Of a DNA stretch of 64,000 nt, positions 9,022-17,722 are shown piece by piece. The stretch lies in contig JANSXP010000034.1 in NCBI GenBank assembly GCA_024742875.1, forward strand, positions 1 to 64,000. Direction: 5' to 3'. Source of the stretch: Planctomycetaceae bacterium. Its GTDB lineage: Bacteria > Planctomycetota > Planctomycetia > Planctomycetales > Planctomycetaceae. The notes below the pieces were generated by a model. It made no database searches. It saw only the letters and a program-made list of their open reading frames with translations, and was not told the origin of the DNA. Within the stretch, counting starts at the first letter, position 1. Each line of letters opens with the position of its first letter. A program made the position numbers and the translations under genes.

Positions 9022-9990
9022 TCAGCCCAAACGCCGATACCATGGGCGACACGACCGCAGCCGCACGAATCCCACCTGCCGATAAAAGTTCTGAGCCGAT
9101 TCATTGTCGCCCATCACGAATGCCTCCAGACTGGCGGCGACTAACATCCCGTTTTGGCACAATTCCGCCAGCAAACGTGTGCCAAGGCCCTGTCTGCGAT
9201 AAGCCGGACGCAACCCGAGATACTGAACCGTGACCGACGCCTTCCGGCCCTTCGCATTCTGTCCGGAAGTCACCAGCAGCCCCAACAGTCTGTCTCCGCA
9301 CGCGGCAACAGAGATCCTGACCGGCGGCAACAGCCACAGCCATAGAGAAAGCAGATCACCGGCCCTGGGCACAAAATCGCCGATGCCTGCCGCCGCCTGC
9401 TGCATCGTGCTGTCGATCAGCCGGCACACCGCCGCGCGGGAAACCGTCCAGCGGCGTGATCCGCAGTCCACATCAAACTGCGTGCCTTCGCGGTTGGCCG
9501 TCACTTGTCCGATTTCCACCTGTGATGAGGCTGTTCGCAGAGAAGCTGCCATCTGTGCGAGTGCAGCAGACGTCGTTGTTGCAGCGGGCGAGCCGTCCAG
9601 CCGCCAATGCTCAACATGCTCTGCACGTGCAAAACCAAGGTCCGGCAGCAGGGTTTCGCAACGGCCCGTTTCACGGAACACGGCGGAATGCAGCAGCCGC
9701 ACGTTATGTCGGGCCGCGTGGTGCAGTACGGCCTTCCACACACACTCCGCTGCCCGAGGCGCTAGTGGCTGTCCGACAGCAAACCACGCACTGCCGTCCG
9801 GCTGCCGATGCAGATCCAGATAGCCAGACTCCAGCCGATGCGCGTCGGTACCGCTGGTCGCTCCTGAAAGAGAGAAGCGGTGGGAAGGCGACTCGTCGCA
9901 CCATGGCGACTGCCAGTGAGCACTGACGTCCAGCTGGGCAGTCTGCACGCCGCCGTCAACCGGGAAATCGTCGGGACGAGGCACGCTCAC
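9022..9990 (-). CDS. GNAT-family N-acetyltransferase
   Basis: A protein of about 322 residues with a C-terminal GNAT fold. The acetyl-CoA site is YLGLRPAYRRQGLGTRLLAEL (Q/R-x-x-G-x-G/A pattern), followed by SLEAFVMGDNESAQNFYRQVGF, typical of the last strand and helix. The first two thirds resemble a degenerate second acyltransferase-like half (AVLHHAARHNVRLLHSAV...LLPDLGFARAEHVEHWRL), suggesting a tandem GNAT protein with one active half. The start is uncertain: a GTG at 9990, ten bases after the FmdB stop, is chosen; the frame stays open to 10098, overlapping FmdB. Substrate unknown. Probably co-transcribed with the zinc-ribbon gene. Confidence 0.75.
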   Translation of the reverse strand: MSVPRPDDFPVDGGVQTAQLDVSAHWQSPWCDESPSHRFSLSGATSGTDAHRLESGYLDLHRQPDGSAWFAVGQPLAPRAAECVWKAVLHHAARHNVRLLHSAVFRETGRCETLLPDLGFARAEHVEHWRLDGSPAATTTSAALAQMAASLRTASSQVEIGQVTANREGTQFDVDCGSRRWTVSRAAVCRLIDSTMQQAAAGIGDFVPRAGDLLSLWLWLLPPVRISVAACGDRLLGLLVTSGQNAKGRKASVTVQYLGLRPAYRRQGLGTRLLAELCQNGMLVAASLEAFVMGDNESAQNFYRQVGFVRLRSCRPWYRRLG

Positions 9991-10000
9991 AGGAGATCCG

Positions 10001-10225
10001 CTACTGAGGCAAACGGCAGCACGAAGGACTGCAGGGGCCGGCTTCCGGAGGAGGGCAGTCGCCTGCGATCGGCAGCGAGGAACTGGCCACCCTGCCATTC
10101 GCAGCGCTCATCAGCTTCTCCAGCTCTGCTGACTCGCACTGAGGGCAGACTGGCTGTTCGCGAACTCCCACCAGTAGCTCAAACTCTGACTCACACGACT
10201 TACATTGATATTCAAACAGTGGCAT
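10001..10225 (-). CDS. FmdB-family zinc ribbon protein
   Basis: A 74-residue protein that begins MPLFEYQCKSCESEFELL, the hallmark of the FmdB/CxxC-CxxC regulatory protein family. Two cysteine pairs (CKSC and CPQC) should bind one zinc. The C-terminal tail is rich in Pro, Cys and Ser (PPPEAGPCSPSCCRLPQ), as in many homologues. Family members are often called putative regulators, but direct function is poorly known. It lies just upstream of the GNAT gene on the same strand. Confidence 0.85.
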   Translation of the reverse strand: MPLFEYQCKSCESEFELLVGVREQPVCPQCESAELEKLMSAANGRVASSSLPIAGDCPPPEAGPCSPSCCRLPQ

Positions 10226-10557
10226 TTTGCGATCCAAAAATTTCAGGCCTGGCGATCAGGTCGGCAACCAGGCTGACAGGCAACCAGGCTGACTGCATTC
10301 CTGCGGGCACGCAGCCGACGTTCCACTCTGGTGCAACGTCGCACTTTGGTGCACCCAATTCGGTGCGTCCCGCCGCCTCGGCGACTATCGGTCACTATTG
10401 TAACCACCAATGGTCGGGTCTCAACGGCAGCTGACGGCTGTCTGCCAGATGTGGCCCCACTTTCCGTGGTCTGAAGGCGGCAGGCCTGTCCGCTTCCTTT
10501 TGAGCCCAGTCTGGCAGTACGATTGGCGGGTTAAGAACCATGCAGCGGGAGCAGGGC
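10226..10557. other. Divergent intergenic region with 16-bp tandem repeat
   Basis: A 332-base gap between divergent genes. It contains two tandem copies of GGCAACCAGGCTGAC(A/T) at 10263-10278 and 10279-10294, followed by three loosely similar GGTGCA-type boxes to about 10365. No gene is supported. The region should hold promoters for both flanking genes; a GGGAG site lies 7-8 bases before the ATG at 10558. Confidence 0.45.
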
Positions 10558-11499
10558 ATGCAACACAAATTCCATCGAAGACGTTTTCTGCAAACGGCCG
10601 CCGCGGCCACTTTCGCGGCGGCTGAAGAACGGCCAGCGGCGGCCTCCTGTCGCACGGCTGCCGAGCCGACGGACGAATTTCGTTTTCGTTACCTGCTGGG
10701 CAGCTGTATGTACGGCTACATCTATCTGGACGATGTGCTGGCAGAAGTCTCCAAAACAGGCGCCCGTCACATCGACATCTGGCCCAAACGACACGGCAAC
10801 CAGCGCGAGCAATGGGAGGATCTGGGGAACGAACGTTTCCGTGGCCTGCTGGAACGTCATTCCGTCAAGCTGGGCTGCATCACTCAGTACAAGCTGGGGC
10901 CATTTGGCCTGCAGGACGAACTGCGGCTGGCGGGACAATTCGATTGCCAGACCATGGTGACCGGCGGCAGCGGCCCGAAGAACCTGAAAGGCGCCGCGCT
11001 AAAAAAAGCGGTGGCTGACTTCGTCGAAAAGATGAAGCCCCACGTGGCGGTCGCCGAAGAGCAGGGCGTTACCATCGCGATCGAAAATCACGCCAACAAC
11101 CTGATCGACAGTCCAGATTCCCTGCGGTATCTGGCCGAACTGCGAAACTCGGACCATCTGGCGATCGCGCTGGCGCCGTACCATCTGCCGCAGGATTCCG
11201 CCGCCCTGGCCGCTTTGATCCGGGAACTGGGCGACGCGATCGAGGTGTTCTATGCGTGGGAGCATGGCGACGGCTGCATGGTGAAACTTCCCAAAGAGCG
11301 GGAGCTCAAACAGCTGCCGGGTCGCGGCCCGCTGGATTTCCGCCCGCTCGTTAGTGCACTGGTGGACATCCAGTTTCAGGGCTGGACGGAAATCTTCATG
11401 CATCCGGTTCCCCGTGGCGTTCCCATTTTGGAAACACCGTCGGACGTCACCGCTGCCATCAACACGTCTCGCAGGTATCTGGAAGATTTGCTGCCGTAG
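10558..11499 (+). CDS. Tat-exported sugar phosphate isomerase/epimerase-like TIM-barrel protein
   Basis: A 313-residue protein of the xylose isomerase-like TIM-barrel superfamily (AP endonuclease 2 fold). The N-terminus MQHKFHRRRFLQTAAAATFAAA is a twin-arginine signal (RRRFLQ), so the protein is probably folded before export. The barrel includes ARHIDIWPKRHG, CQTMVTGGSGP, GVTIAIENHANNLIDSP (the IENH strand carries a metal-binding Glu in the family) and WTEIFMHPVPRG. The ATG at 10558 is preferred over 10540 because it has a GGGAG site and begins right before the Tat motif. Planctomycetes carry many such exported epimerase-like proteins; the sugar is unknown. Confidence 0.82.
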   Translation: MQHKFHRRRFLQTAAAATFAAAEERPAAASCRTAAEPTDEFRFRYLLGSCMYGYIYLDDVLAEVSKTGARHIDIWPKRHGNQREQWEDLGNERFRGLLERHSVKLGCITQYKLGPFGLQDELRLAGQFDCQTMVTGGSGPKNLKGAALKKAVADFVEKMKPHVAVAEEQGVTIAIENHANNLIDSPDSLRYLAELRNSDHLAIALAPYHLPQDSAALAALIRELGDAIEVFYAWEHGDGCMVKLPKERELKQLPGRGPLDFRPLVSALVDIQFQGWTEIFMHPVPRGVPILETPSDVTAAINTSRRYLEDLLP

Positions 11500-11528
11500 G
11501 CGGCCTGCTGCCGGCCCGAGCGAATCCG

Positions 11529-12677
11529 CTATGCGGCCGCTGCGGCAGGCGCAACTTTGGGCTCGGGACGGCCCATCCGCTTCAGCCAGTTAAAGTGCGA
11601 GCGAATGGCCGACATCACGGTTGGATGCGCGTGATATTCGATGCCGAACTCCTCCGATGTTTGCCGCACGATCTTCGCGATGGCCGGATAGTGGATGTGA
11701 CAGATATTGGGGAACAGATGGTGTTCAATCTGAAAGTTGAGCCCCCCGGTAAACCACGTGGCCAGCGCGCCGTTCTGCGAAAAGTCGACCGTTGTTTCGA
11801 CCTGATGCACGGCCCACGCATTCTCAATGCGGGCGTTGTCGCCTTCGGGCAGAGGAAATTCGGCTTCTTCCACACAGTGAGCCAGTTGAAACACAACGCT
11901 CAGCAGGACTCCCTGAACGAAGGATGCCAAAAAGAACATGGCGGCCACGTGCGTCCAGTGGTGGTACATCAGCGGAACGACAAACGCGAGGGTCAGAAAC
12001 GAAGTCTTGCCCACAATGGTGATGGCAATGTCCAGTAGTTTGGGCCGCGGAATCCTGGTTTCTCCCAGTTTGCCGGTCAGCAGCGCCTGTGTGTCGTCTT
12101 TGAACTGCCACTTGAATGTGATGAATCCGTACAGGAACCACAGGTACAGATGCTGAAAACGGTGAAAGCCCCGGCGCGGCTGATGCGGTGACAGTCGTCC
12201 CAGAATCCCCAGGTCAATATCGCCATCGACGCCCGTGATGTTGGTGTAGGAGTGATGGACGATGTTGTGCGTCCGTTTCCAGACGAACGAGCTGCCACCC
12301 AGAATATCGAGTGTGAAAGCCATCGCCCGGTTCACCCAGCCATATCGCGAATAGGCACCGTGGCCACCGTCATGCTGGATATTGAATCCCACCGCTGCCA
12401 TCACCACGCCCAGGGAGATGGCACACGCACACGCCTGCCACACATTGGCCGACCAGAACACAAGCCCAACATAAGAGGCCACCAGCCATGCCAGAATGAT
12501 GGCCGTTTTCAGGTACATGCGGGGCTGGTCTTTGGGAGACAACTGCGTGGTGCGGAAGTAATCGTCGACACGCTCTTTCAGCGTTGCCATGTAACCTTCG
12601 CAGCGGGCGAATTTGACGTTCTGTGATTCTGTCTTCGTATCCGTTGAGACAGTGGGGATCACAAGTGTTTCGGACAT
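11529..12677 (-). CDS. Front-end acyl-lipid fatty acid desaturase
   Basis: A 382-residue integral membrane di-iron desaturase. The three histidine boxes are HDGGH (102-106), HNIVHH (137-142) and QIEHH (316-320). A Gln as first residue of the third box is the signature of front-end (delta-5/6-type) desaturases, which insert a double bond between an existing one and the carboxyl end. Hydrophobic segments flank the boxes (for example TAIILAWLVASYVGLVFW). There is no fused cytochrome b5 domain, so an external electron donor such as ferredoxin is needed. It converges with the epimerase gene (29 bases apart). No other polyunsaturated lipid genes are nearby. The exact regiospecificity is not visible. 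Confidence 0.88.
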   Translation of the reverse strand: MSETLVIPTVSTDTKTESQNVKFARCEGYMATLKERVDDYFRTTQLSPKDQPRMYLKTAIILAWLVASYVGLVFWSANVWQACACAISLGVVMAAVGFNIQHDGGHGAYSRYGWVNRAMAFTLDILGGSSFVWKRTHNIVHHSYTNITGVDGDIDLGILGRLSPHQPRRGFHRFQHLYLWFLYGFITFKWQFKDDTQALLTGKLGETRIPRPKLLDIAITIVGKTSFLTLAFVVPLMYHHWTHVAAMFFLASFVQGVLLSVVFQLAHCVEEAEFPLPEGDNARIENAWAVHQVETTVDFSQNGALATWFTGGLNFQIEHHLFPNICHIHYPAIAKIVRQTSEEFGIEYHAHPTVMSAIRSHFNWLKRMGRPEPKVAPAAAAA

Positions 12678-12988
12678 CGTCAGGTCAGATCCTGTTGGTA
12701 CTTACGTTGGCGGTGCACGCAGAATGGCCTGACCGGGCACAAGCCCTGGTCGGACGCGACTCCCGCCGCATGAAGCTCTTTTCTGACAGTCTGACTGGCG
12801 TCAGTCGTTCGCCTGACCGACTGTCTCCTCGGCAGGCGTTGTACCAGACTGTCACGCCAACTTCACACGCGGGACCCCATTGTTTACAAACCAGTGACGT
12901 TCGTGACAGTACCGTGACACAACGTTGGTAGAATCCACGGCAGAACATTCATCCTTGTCAATTTTGCAAAGATTCTCGCTCAAAAATC
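12678..12988. other. Divergent promoter region with spaced GTGAC boxes
   Basis: A 311-base gap between divergently transcribed genes. Near its right end are three GTGAC boxes at 12894-12898, 12903-12907 and 12914-12918, about one helical turn apart, and then a -10-like TAGAAT at 12929-12934, some 55 bases before the plus-strand ATG. This may be a regulator site for the plus-strand operon; no regulator can be named. Confidence 0.35.
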
Positions 12989-13642
12989 ATGGCGAACGTC
13001 GTCCCCACCAGCCTCCTGTTCGATTTTCGCCCCCGGCTGTGCCACTGCGGCAGGCCCTCCAAAAAGAAGTCCGGCAGCCTGCTTTCGCTGCCGGATGCAG
13101 CCATCATCTTCCAGCCCTCCCGCGTGAACGAAACGGTGCAGTTTGCGATGCTCAAACTGGGCTGGAACGAAGACGGGCTGGGCGGCGAGCTGACCGTTTC
13201 AGGCAAAACTGCACCACCACGTGGTGATGTCACCAAACTGGACACCACAGACAGTCTTTCTGTATGGCTGGACACACGTCCCAGCGGCAGCGTGCATCGC
13301 GCCACCGAATACTGCCACAGTTTTGGCTTTGTGCCCGCCACAGATTCGAGTGGCCCCCAGGCGACGGTGCTGCCCATCGCCCAGCAGCGGGCCTCGCGGG
13401 TGGAATCCAACGTCCGTCTGTTCGGACTGCGAACCCAGTCCACCTCGACCGGGTACACGCTGGAGTTCTGGATCCCCGGCACTCAACTGCACGGTTTTCG
13501 TGAGATCACTGAGTTTGGCCGACTCGGATTCCACGCGGTGGTCCACGACTCCGAACTGGGCGAACAGTCGTTTTCCCTGGCCGACGATTTCCCCACCAGC
13601 TACGACCCCTCCACCTGGACCCAACTGGAACTGCAGACATGA
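12989..13642 (+). CDS. CBM9-like (carbohydrate-binding) domain protein
   Basis: A 217-residue protein without a clear signal peptide. The pattern of strands, with FQPSRVNETVQFAMLKLGWNEDGLGGELTVSG, DSLSVWLDTRPSG, HRATEYCHSFGFVP and GYTLEFWIPGTQLHGF, resembles the carbohydrate-binding module 9-like sandwich found in many planctomycete proteins. The E-x-x-I-P near the end is the best match. No enzyme motif is seen. Its stop overlaps the start of the glycerophosphodiesterase (ATGA at 13639), so both are probably made together. Confidence 0.55.
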   Translation: MANVVPTSLLFDFRPRLCHCGRPSKKKSGSLLSLPDAAIIFQPSRVNETVQFAMLKLGWNEDGLGGELTVSGKTAPPRGDVTKLDTTDSLSVWLDTRPSGSVHRATEYCHSFGFVPATDSSGPQATVLPIAQQRASRVESNVRLFGLRTQSTSTGYTLEFWIPGTQLHGFREITEFGRLGFHAVVHDSELGEQSFSLADDFPTSYDPSTWTQLELQT

Positions 13643-14790
13643 GACGGCACTTGTCGGCACGCGTTTGCGTGATCATCCTGCTCATCGCCCTGACGGCTGT
13701 TCCCCGGGTTGTGGCGGCGCAGACGCTTGTCACGTCACAAACGAAGGGGAGCGGACAGCATGCTGTCGCAAAAGTCAGTGACGACCGTCCCCCCGCACCT
13801 GACTACCGCCGATCGGAAAATCGCATCCGACTCATCGGACAGACTCTGTCTGATGAACATCCACTGGTGATCGCTCACCGAGGAGCGTCCGGTTACCTGC
13901 CTGAACACACCACCGAAGCGGCGGCCTTCGCCCACGCTCTGGGAGCCGACTTCATCGAACAGGACGTTGTGCTGTCCCAGGACGGCGTCGCCGTTGTGCT
14001 GCACGATGTCACGCTCGATGACATCACCAACGTGGCCACCGTTTTTCCCGACCGTCGTCGTGATGGCCACTTCTACGTATTCGATTTCACTCTTTCAGAA
14101 CTGCGGCAGCTGAACGTGCGCGAACGCAGCGAGGAACGGTTTCCCCAAAACAGCGGGCGATTTGTCATTCGCACCCTTGAAGAACATCTGCAGCTCATTG
14201 CCGGACTCAATCAGAGTCGCGGCCACAGCACGGGCGTTTACGTCGAGATCAAACAACCGGCCCTGCACCACAAACATCAGCTGGACGTGGCGACCGAAGT
14301 GCTGCGAATTCTCAGGCAGTACGGCTACCATGCTCCGGAACATCGCGCGTATGTTCAGTGCTTTGATGCGACCGAGGTCCTCCGTCTGAGAACCGAACTG
14401 AAGTGTCAGTTGAAGGTGATTCAACTGCTCTCCGAAACACCGTCCCACGACACCATTGTCGCCACGTCACGAGTGGCCGACGGCATTGGCATCCCGCTCA
14501 CTTCCGTGGTCAGCGGCGTGACGGATGGCAAGCCGCAGCTCACGGAAGTTGTCCGCACTGCCCACGATCACGCGCTGCTGGTGCACGTTTGGACGCTGCG
14601 AGACGACCGTCTGCCCCGTTGGGCCACCACCACCGACGATCTGATTAGCTGGCTGGTGCGCGACGGCATGGTGGACGGAATCTTCACAGATTTCCCGGAC
14701 ACACTGCTGCAGTGGCGCAGGCAGGCCCGCGACGCGGGTCCGCAGCGTGGCCCGTTCCACCTGCTTCGCGGTCAGGCCGACAAGCCGTAA
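13639..14790 (+). CDS. Glycerophosphodiester phosphodiesterase, exported
   Basis: A 383-residue GDPD enzyme that hydrolyses glycerophosphodiesters to sn-glycerol 3-phosphate and an alcohol. A signal peptide covers residues 1-27 (MRRHLSARVCVIILLIALTA, cleavage near AAQ), placing it in the periplasm. The catalytic set is visible: HRGASGYLPEHT (His80, Arg81), FIEQDVVLSQDG (Glu107, Asp109 for metal) and LHDVTLD (His122). The later YVEIKQP and VWTLR segments fit the GlpQ branch. Start overlaps the upstream CBM9-like gene by four bases. It may recycle phospholipid head groups; substrate range is not visible. Confidence 0.9.
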   Translation: MRRHLSARVCVIILLIALTAVPRVVAAQTLVTSQTKGSGQHAVAKVSDDRPPAPDYRRSENRIRLIGQTLSDEHPLVIAHRGASGYLPEHTTEAAAFAHALGADFIEQDVVLSQDGVAVVLHDVTLDDITNVATVFPDRRRDGHFYVFDFTLSELRQLNVRERSEERFPQNSGRFVIRTLEEHLQLIAGLNQSRGHSTGVYVEIKQPALHHKHQLDVATEVLRILRQYGYHAPEHRAYVQCFDATEVLRLRTELKCQLKVIQLLSETPSHDTIVATSRVADGIGIPLTSVVSGVTDGKPQLTEVVRTAHDHALLVHVWTLRDDRLPRWATTTDDLISWLVRDGMVDGIFTDFPDTLLQWRRQARDAGPQRGPFHLLRGQADKP

Positions 14791-14824
14791 CGCACCGGAC
14801 TTCTGCCAGGAAGACGGCAGACAA

Positions 14825-15607
14825 TTACTGCCTGCCATCTTCCCGGTTAGACCACCAGGGCAGTCCCACGCCGCCGTCCATGGTCATCGTGCTGCCCGTC
14901 ATGTAGGCCGCGTCGTCGCTCAGTGTGAAGCACACGCCTTTGGCCATTTCTTCGGGGGTGCCCATCCGGCCCATTGGCAGCGATCTGGCGCCCGCATCAA
15001 TCTGCTCTTCACTGAAGAACTTGCGTTCCCCGGGCGTGTCGATCCATCCCGGGTGAAAGACGTTGACACGAATACCGTACCGCACCAGTTCAATGGCGGC
15101 CGTGCGGGCCATGTGATCAATGGCCGCTTTGGACATGTTGTAGGCCATCGCCGTGGGAATCGCGAGATTGGCGTGAGGGGAACTGACGACAGTGATCGCG
15201 CCGCCCTGGCCCTGTTTGACCATCTGCTGCGAAGCCGCACGCACGCCAAAAAACGCGCCCCACATGCTCACATCAATGGTGCGTTTGAAGCCCTCCATAT
15301 CTGCGGAGATCATCAGCTCGCGGTCGGAATACACGGCATTGCTGACAAACAGATCCAGACTGCCAAAGGACTCGACAACCTGAGCCACCATCCCCTCAAC
15401 GGCCGCCTGATCCGAAACATCGGCGGCAATCACGATGGCCTGGCCGCCGGCGGCGCGGATTTCTTCCGCCACCGCTTCGGCCTGATCCACACCGGAATGA
15501 CAGTTGACGGCGACATTCGCCCCCTGACGCCCCAGTTCCAGGGCGATGCCCGCCCCGATTCCTTTGGAGGAACCGGTCACCAGCGCGTTCTTTCCTGAAA
15601 ACTTCAT
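14825..15607 (-). CDS. SDR-family NAD(P)-dependent oxidoreductase
   Basis: A 260-residue classical short-chain dehydrogenase. It has the cofactor motif TGSSKGIG (11-18), the VSNA strand in place of NNAG around residue 90, and a catalytic set with Ser142/143, Tyr156 and Lys160 (AYNMSKAA). The end DGGVGLPW is usual for glucose 1-dehydrogenase-like members. Rossmann residues NCHSG after strand 2 suggest NADP preference, but this is weak. The substrate is unknown. It stands alone on the minus strand, convergent with the glycerophosphodiesterase and divergent from the histidine kinase. An imperfect inverted repeat (GGAAGA...TCTTCC) at about 14811-14842 spans its 3' end and could help termination. 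Confidence 0.87.
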   Translation of the reverse strand: MKFSGKNALVTGSSKGIGAGIALELGRQGANVAVNCHSGVDQAEAVAEEIRAAGGQAIVIAADVSDQAAVEGMVAQVVESFGSLDLFVSNAVYSDRELMISADMEGFKRTIDVSMWGAFFGVRAASQQMVKQGQGGAITVVSSPHANLAIPTAMAYNMSKAAIDHMARTAAIELVRYGIRVNVFHPGWIDTPGERKFFSEEQIDAGARSLPMGRMGTPEEMAKGVCFTLSDDAAYMTGSTMTMDGGVGLPWWSNREDGRQ

Positions 15608-15880
15608 AACTGCACACCTGTCACCTGGACATTCCCAATATTTACCACCGTGCGGCGACCTGCAGGGAAGACGAAGCGTCTCCCGGAGTCAGACGCTCCG
15701 CTGCGGCGGCAGTTTAACACCAGAAAACGCAGACGGAAGCCACACCCGCCCCAACCGCCATGCTGTTGTCCTTCGCCGCGAGGATCCGGGCAGCTGGTCT
15801 CTGTTTTGGACAGTTTGGGCTGTTAGAATAAGACCGTCCCACAACTCCCCCCGATTCCTTCACAGCTCCCATTCACGGTC

Positions 15881-16984
15881 ATGGCCGACTTTCGTCGCAA
15901 ACGATCTCACCTGAAGCTGCCCATCTGGACCAGCGTGGTTTTGGCGTCGCTGAACATCACGCTGATGGTCGTGCTTATCATCCAGCTGGTTCAGGAAGGC
16001 TTCTGGCTGGCTTTGATTCTCGGAACCATCGCGCTGGGGATCAGCCTGTTTGGCATCACGTTCTATTCGTTTCTGACAATCAAGGAAATTCAGCTGAACC
16101 GTCGGCAGGCCAACTTTGTCGACAGCGTCACACACGAACTGAAAACACCAATCGCCGCCCTGCGACTTTACCTGGACACTCTGCTGATGAGGGATCTGGA
16201 TCCGGCCAATCGTCAGGAGTTTTATACCACGATGGACGCGGAACTGCAGCGGCTGGATCAACTGATCAATCAGCTGCTGGAGGTCGGACGACTGGACGCC
16301 CTCGGCAGCCAGTCCGAGCCGGAACACGTCGACCTGCAGGCACTGCTGCAGTCCTGTGCCGAGTTGGTCTGCCAGCAGCACAAGGTGGAGATGGAAGAAG
16401 TGTGCCATTTCGACCTGCCGCAGATTGGCGTCAACGCGCGGCGCATGCTGCTGGAAATGATCTTTCGCAACCTGCTCGACAACGCCATCAAGTACGGCAG
16501 CGATCCGCCGCGTGTGGACGTGATGGCACTGGCCCGAGGACGTGATCGTGTCGTGGTGCGAATTCGCGACTACGGCAAGGGCGTGCCCACAGAACAGCGG
16601 CAGTCTGTGTTCCAGATGTTCTTTCGGGGCAACGATGAACTGCAGCGGACCCGCAAGGGAACCGGGCTGGGGCTGTATATTGTCAAAACGCTGGTTGGGA
16701 TCATGAAGGGCCGCATTCATATCGTGGACGCCACCGACGGACCGGGCAGCGTCTTTGAAGTCGTCCTGCCCGGCCGCATGGTGGGCGAGTCCACAAAACC
16801 GACAAACCTCACGGACAGAAAACCGGCGGAGAATTCGGCCGCTGATTCGCCTTCCCGCAGCACCCCACCCAACGCCGAAATCGACAGCCACAGGTCAAAC
16901 GTCCCGTCTGCTCCCGGTGACGGCGACGTTTCGCCGCCCGCCAGTCCTCCGCAGCCCACAAAAGAAGCAGGAGCCTCCGCATGA
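15881..16984 (+). CDS. Membrane sensor histidine kinase
   Basis: A 367-residue kinase with two membrane helices (about residues 14-37 and 41-65) and almost no periplasmic loop, so it probably senses within the membrane or cytoplasm. The HisKA motif FVDSVTHELKTPIAALRLYL carries phospho-acceptor His85. The ATPase domain shows NLLDNAIKYG, IRDYGKGVP, MFFRGNDE and GTGLGLYIVKTLV. A proline/serine-rich tail of about 60 residues follows the catalytic domain. The gene overlaps the response regulator by ATGA (16981-16984). A TTAGAAT -10-like element lies at 15823-15829. Confidence 0.92.
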   Translation: MADFRRKRSHLKLPIWTSVVLASLNITLMVVLIIQLVQEGFWLALILGTIALGISLFGITFYSFLTIKEIQLNRRQANFVDSVTHELKTPIAALRLYLDTLLMRDLDPANRQEFYTTMDAELQRLDQLINQLLEVGRLDALGSQSEPEHVDLQALLQSCAELVCQQHKVEMEEVCHFDLPQIGVNARRMLLEMIFRNLLDNAIKYGSDPPRVDVMALARGRDRVVVRIRDYGKGVPTEQRQSVFQMFFRGNDELQRTRKGTGLGLYIVKTLVGIMKGRIHIVDATDGPGSVFEVVLPGRMVGESTKPTNLTDRKPAENSAADSPSRSTPPNAEIDSHRSNVPSAPGDGDVSPPASPPQPTKEAGASA

Positions 16985-17712
16985 TGAAAATTCTGGTCGT
17001 CGAAGACGAAGAGAACATTGCCAAGGGCCTGCGTTTCAACTTTGAACAGGAAGGCTACCAGGTGTCACTGGCCGAAGACGGCAATACGGCGCTGAGCCTG
17101 CACAGCGACGCCTCACCGCCGTTTGACCTGATTGTACTGGACCTGATGCTGCCGGAAATGAGCGGCTACGAAACGTGCCGACAACTGCGCCGCGTCGACA
17201 CGGATATTCCTGTGCTCGCGCTGACGGCCCGCACCCTGGCAGAAGATAAGGCACAGGCGTTTGACTGCGGCGTAGATCAGTATATGACCAAGCCGTTTGC
17301 CCTTCCGGAACTGCTCAGCCGAGTTCGCAATCTGGTGGACAGACGCCGCCGCACGCTGGAACAGGGGCACGCCACGCGTCCGGTCGAAGACTCGGAGAGT
17401 TTCGGCAGCGTGCGTGTGGACTTTGGGCGTTTCGAGCTGCACAACGGCGACCAGGTGCATTCACTCACCACCAAAGAGAAGGAACTGCTGCGGTATTTTC
17501 TGCAGTACGATGATGTGGTCCTTTCCCGCAGTCGGCTGCAGTCCGACGTTTGGCGGGATTCCACAGAAATTACGAGTCGCTCGATCGACAACTTCGTCAT
17601 GCGGCTTCGTAAAATGATCGAAGTGGACCCGGGCAATCCTCAGCATTTGGTTTCCATCAGAGGAACGGGTTATCGCTTCATTCGCGATCCGGACAAGAAC
17701 AACAGAAACTGA
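16981..17712 (+). CDS. OmpR/PhoB-family response regulator
   Basis: A 243-residue transcription factor, partner of the preceding kinase. The receiver domain holds the acidic pair in VVEDEE, the phosphorylated Asp54 in IVLDLMLPEMSG, and the conserved Thr (LALTART) and Lys (YMTKPF). A winged-helix DNA-binding domain follows (residues 140-240), ending with NFVMRLRKMIEVDPGNPQHL and VSIRGTGYRFI. Linker length is normal. The gene is translationally coupled to the kinase and only ten bases upstream of the MfnF-like gene, so all three may form one transcript. Target genes are unknown. Confidence 0.94.
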   Translation: MMKILVVEDEENIAKGLRFNFEQEGYQVSLAEDGNTALSLHSDASPPFDLIVLDLMLPEMSGYETCRQLRRVDTDIPVLALTARTLAEDKAQAFDCGVDQYMTKPFALPELLSRVRNLVDRRRRTLEQGHATRPVEDSESFGSVRVDFGRFELHNGDQVHSLTTKEKELLRYFLQYDDVVLSRSRLQSDVWRDSTEITSRSIDNFVMRLRKMIEVDPGNPQHLVSIRGTGYRFIRDPDKNNRN

Positions 17713-17722
17713 CGGACAGATT

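Noticed and set aside
15802-15829. Full sigma-70 promoter before the histidine kinase
   Set aside because: The TAGAAT has no -35 at 16-18 bases; TTGGAC is only 12 bases away, so only the -10-like element was kept as a tentative observation.
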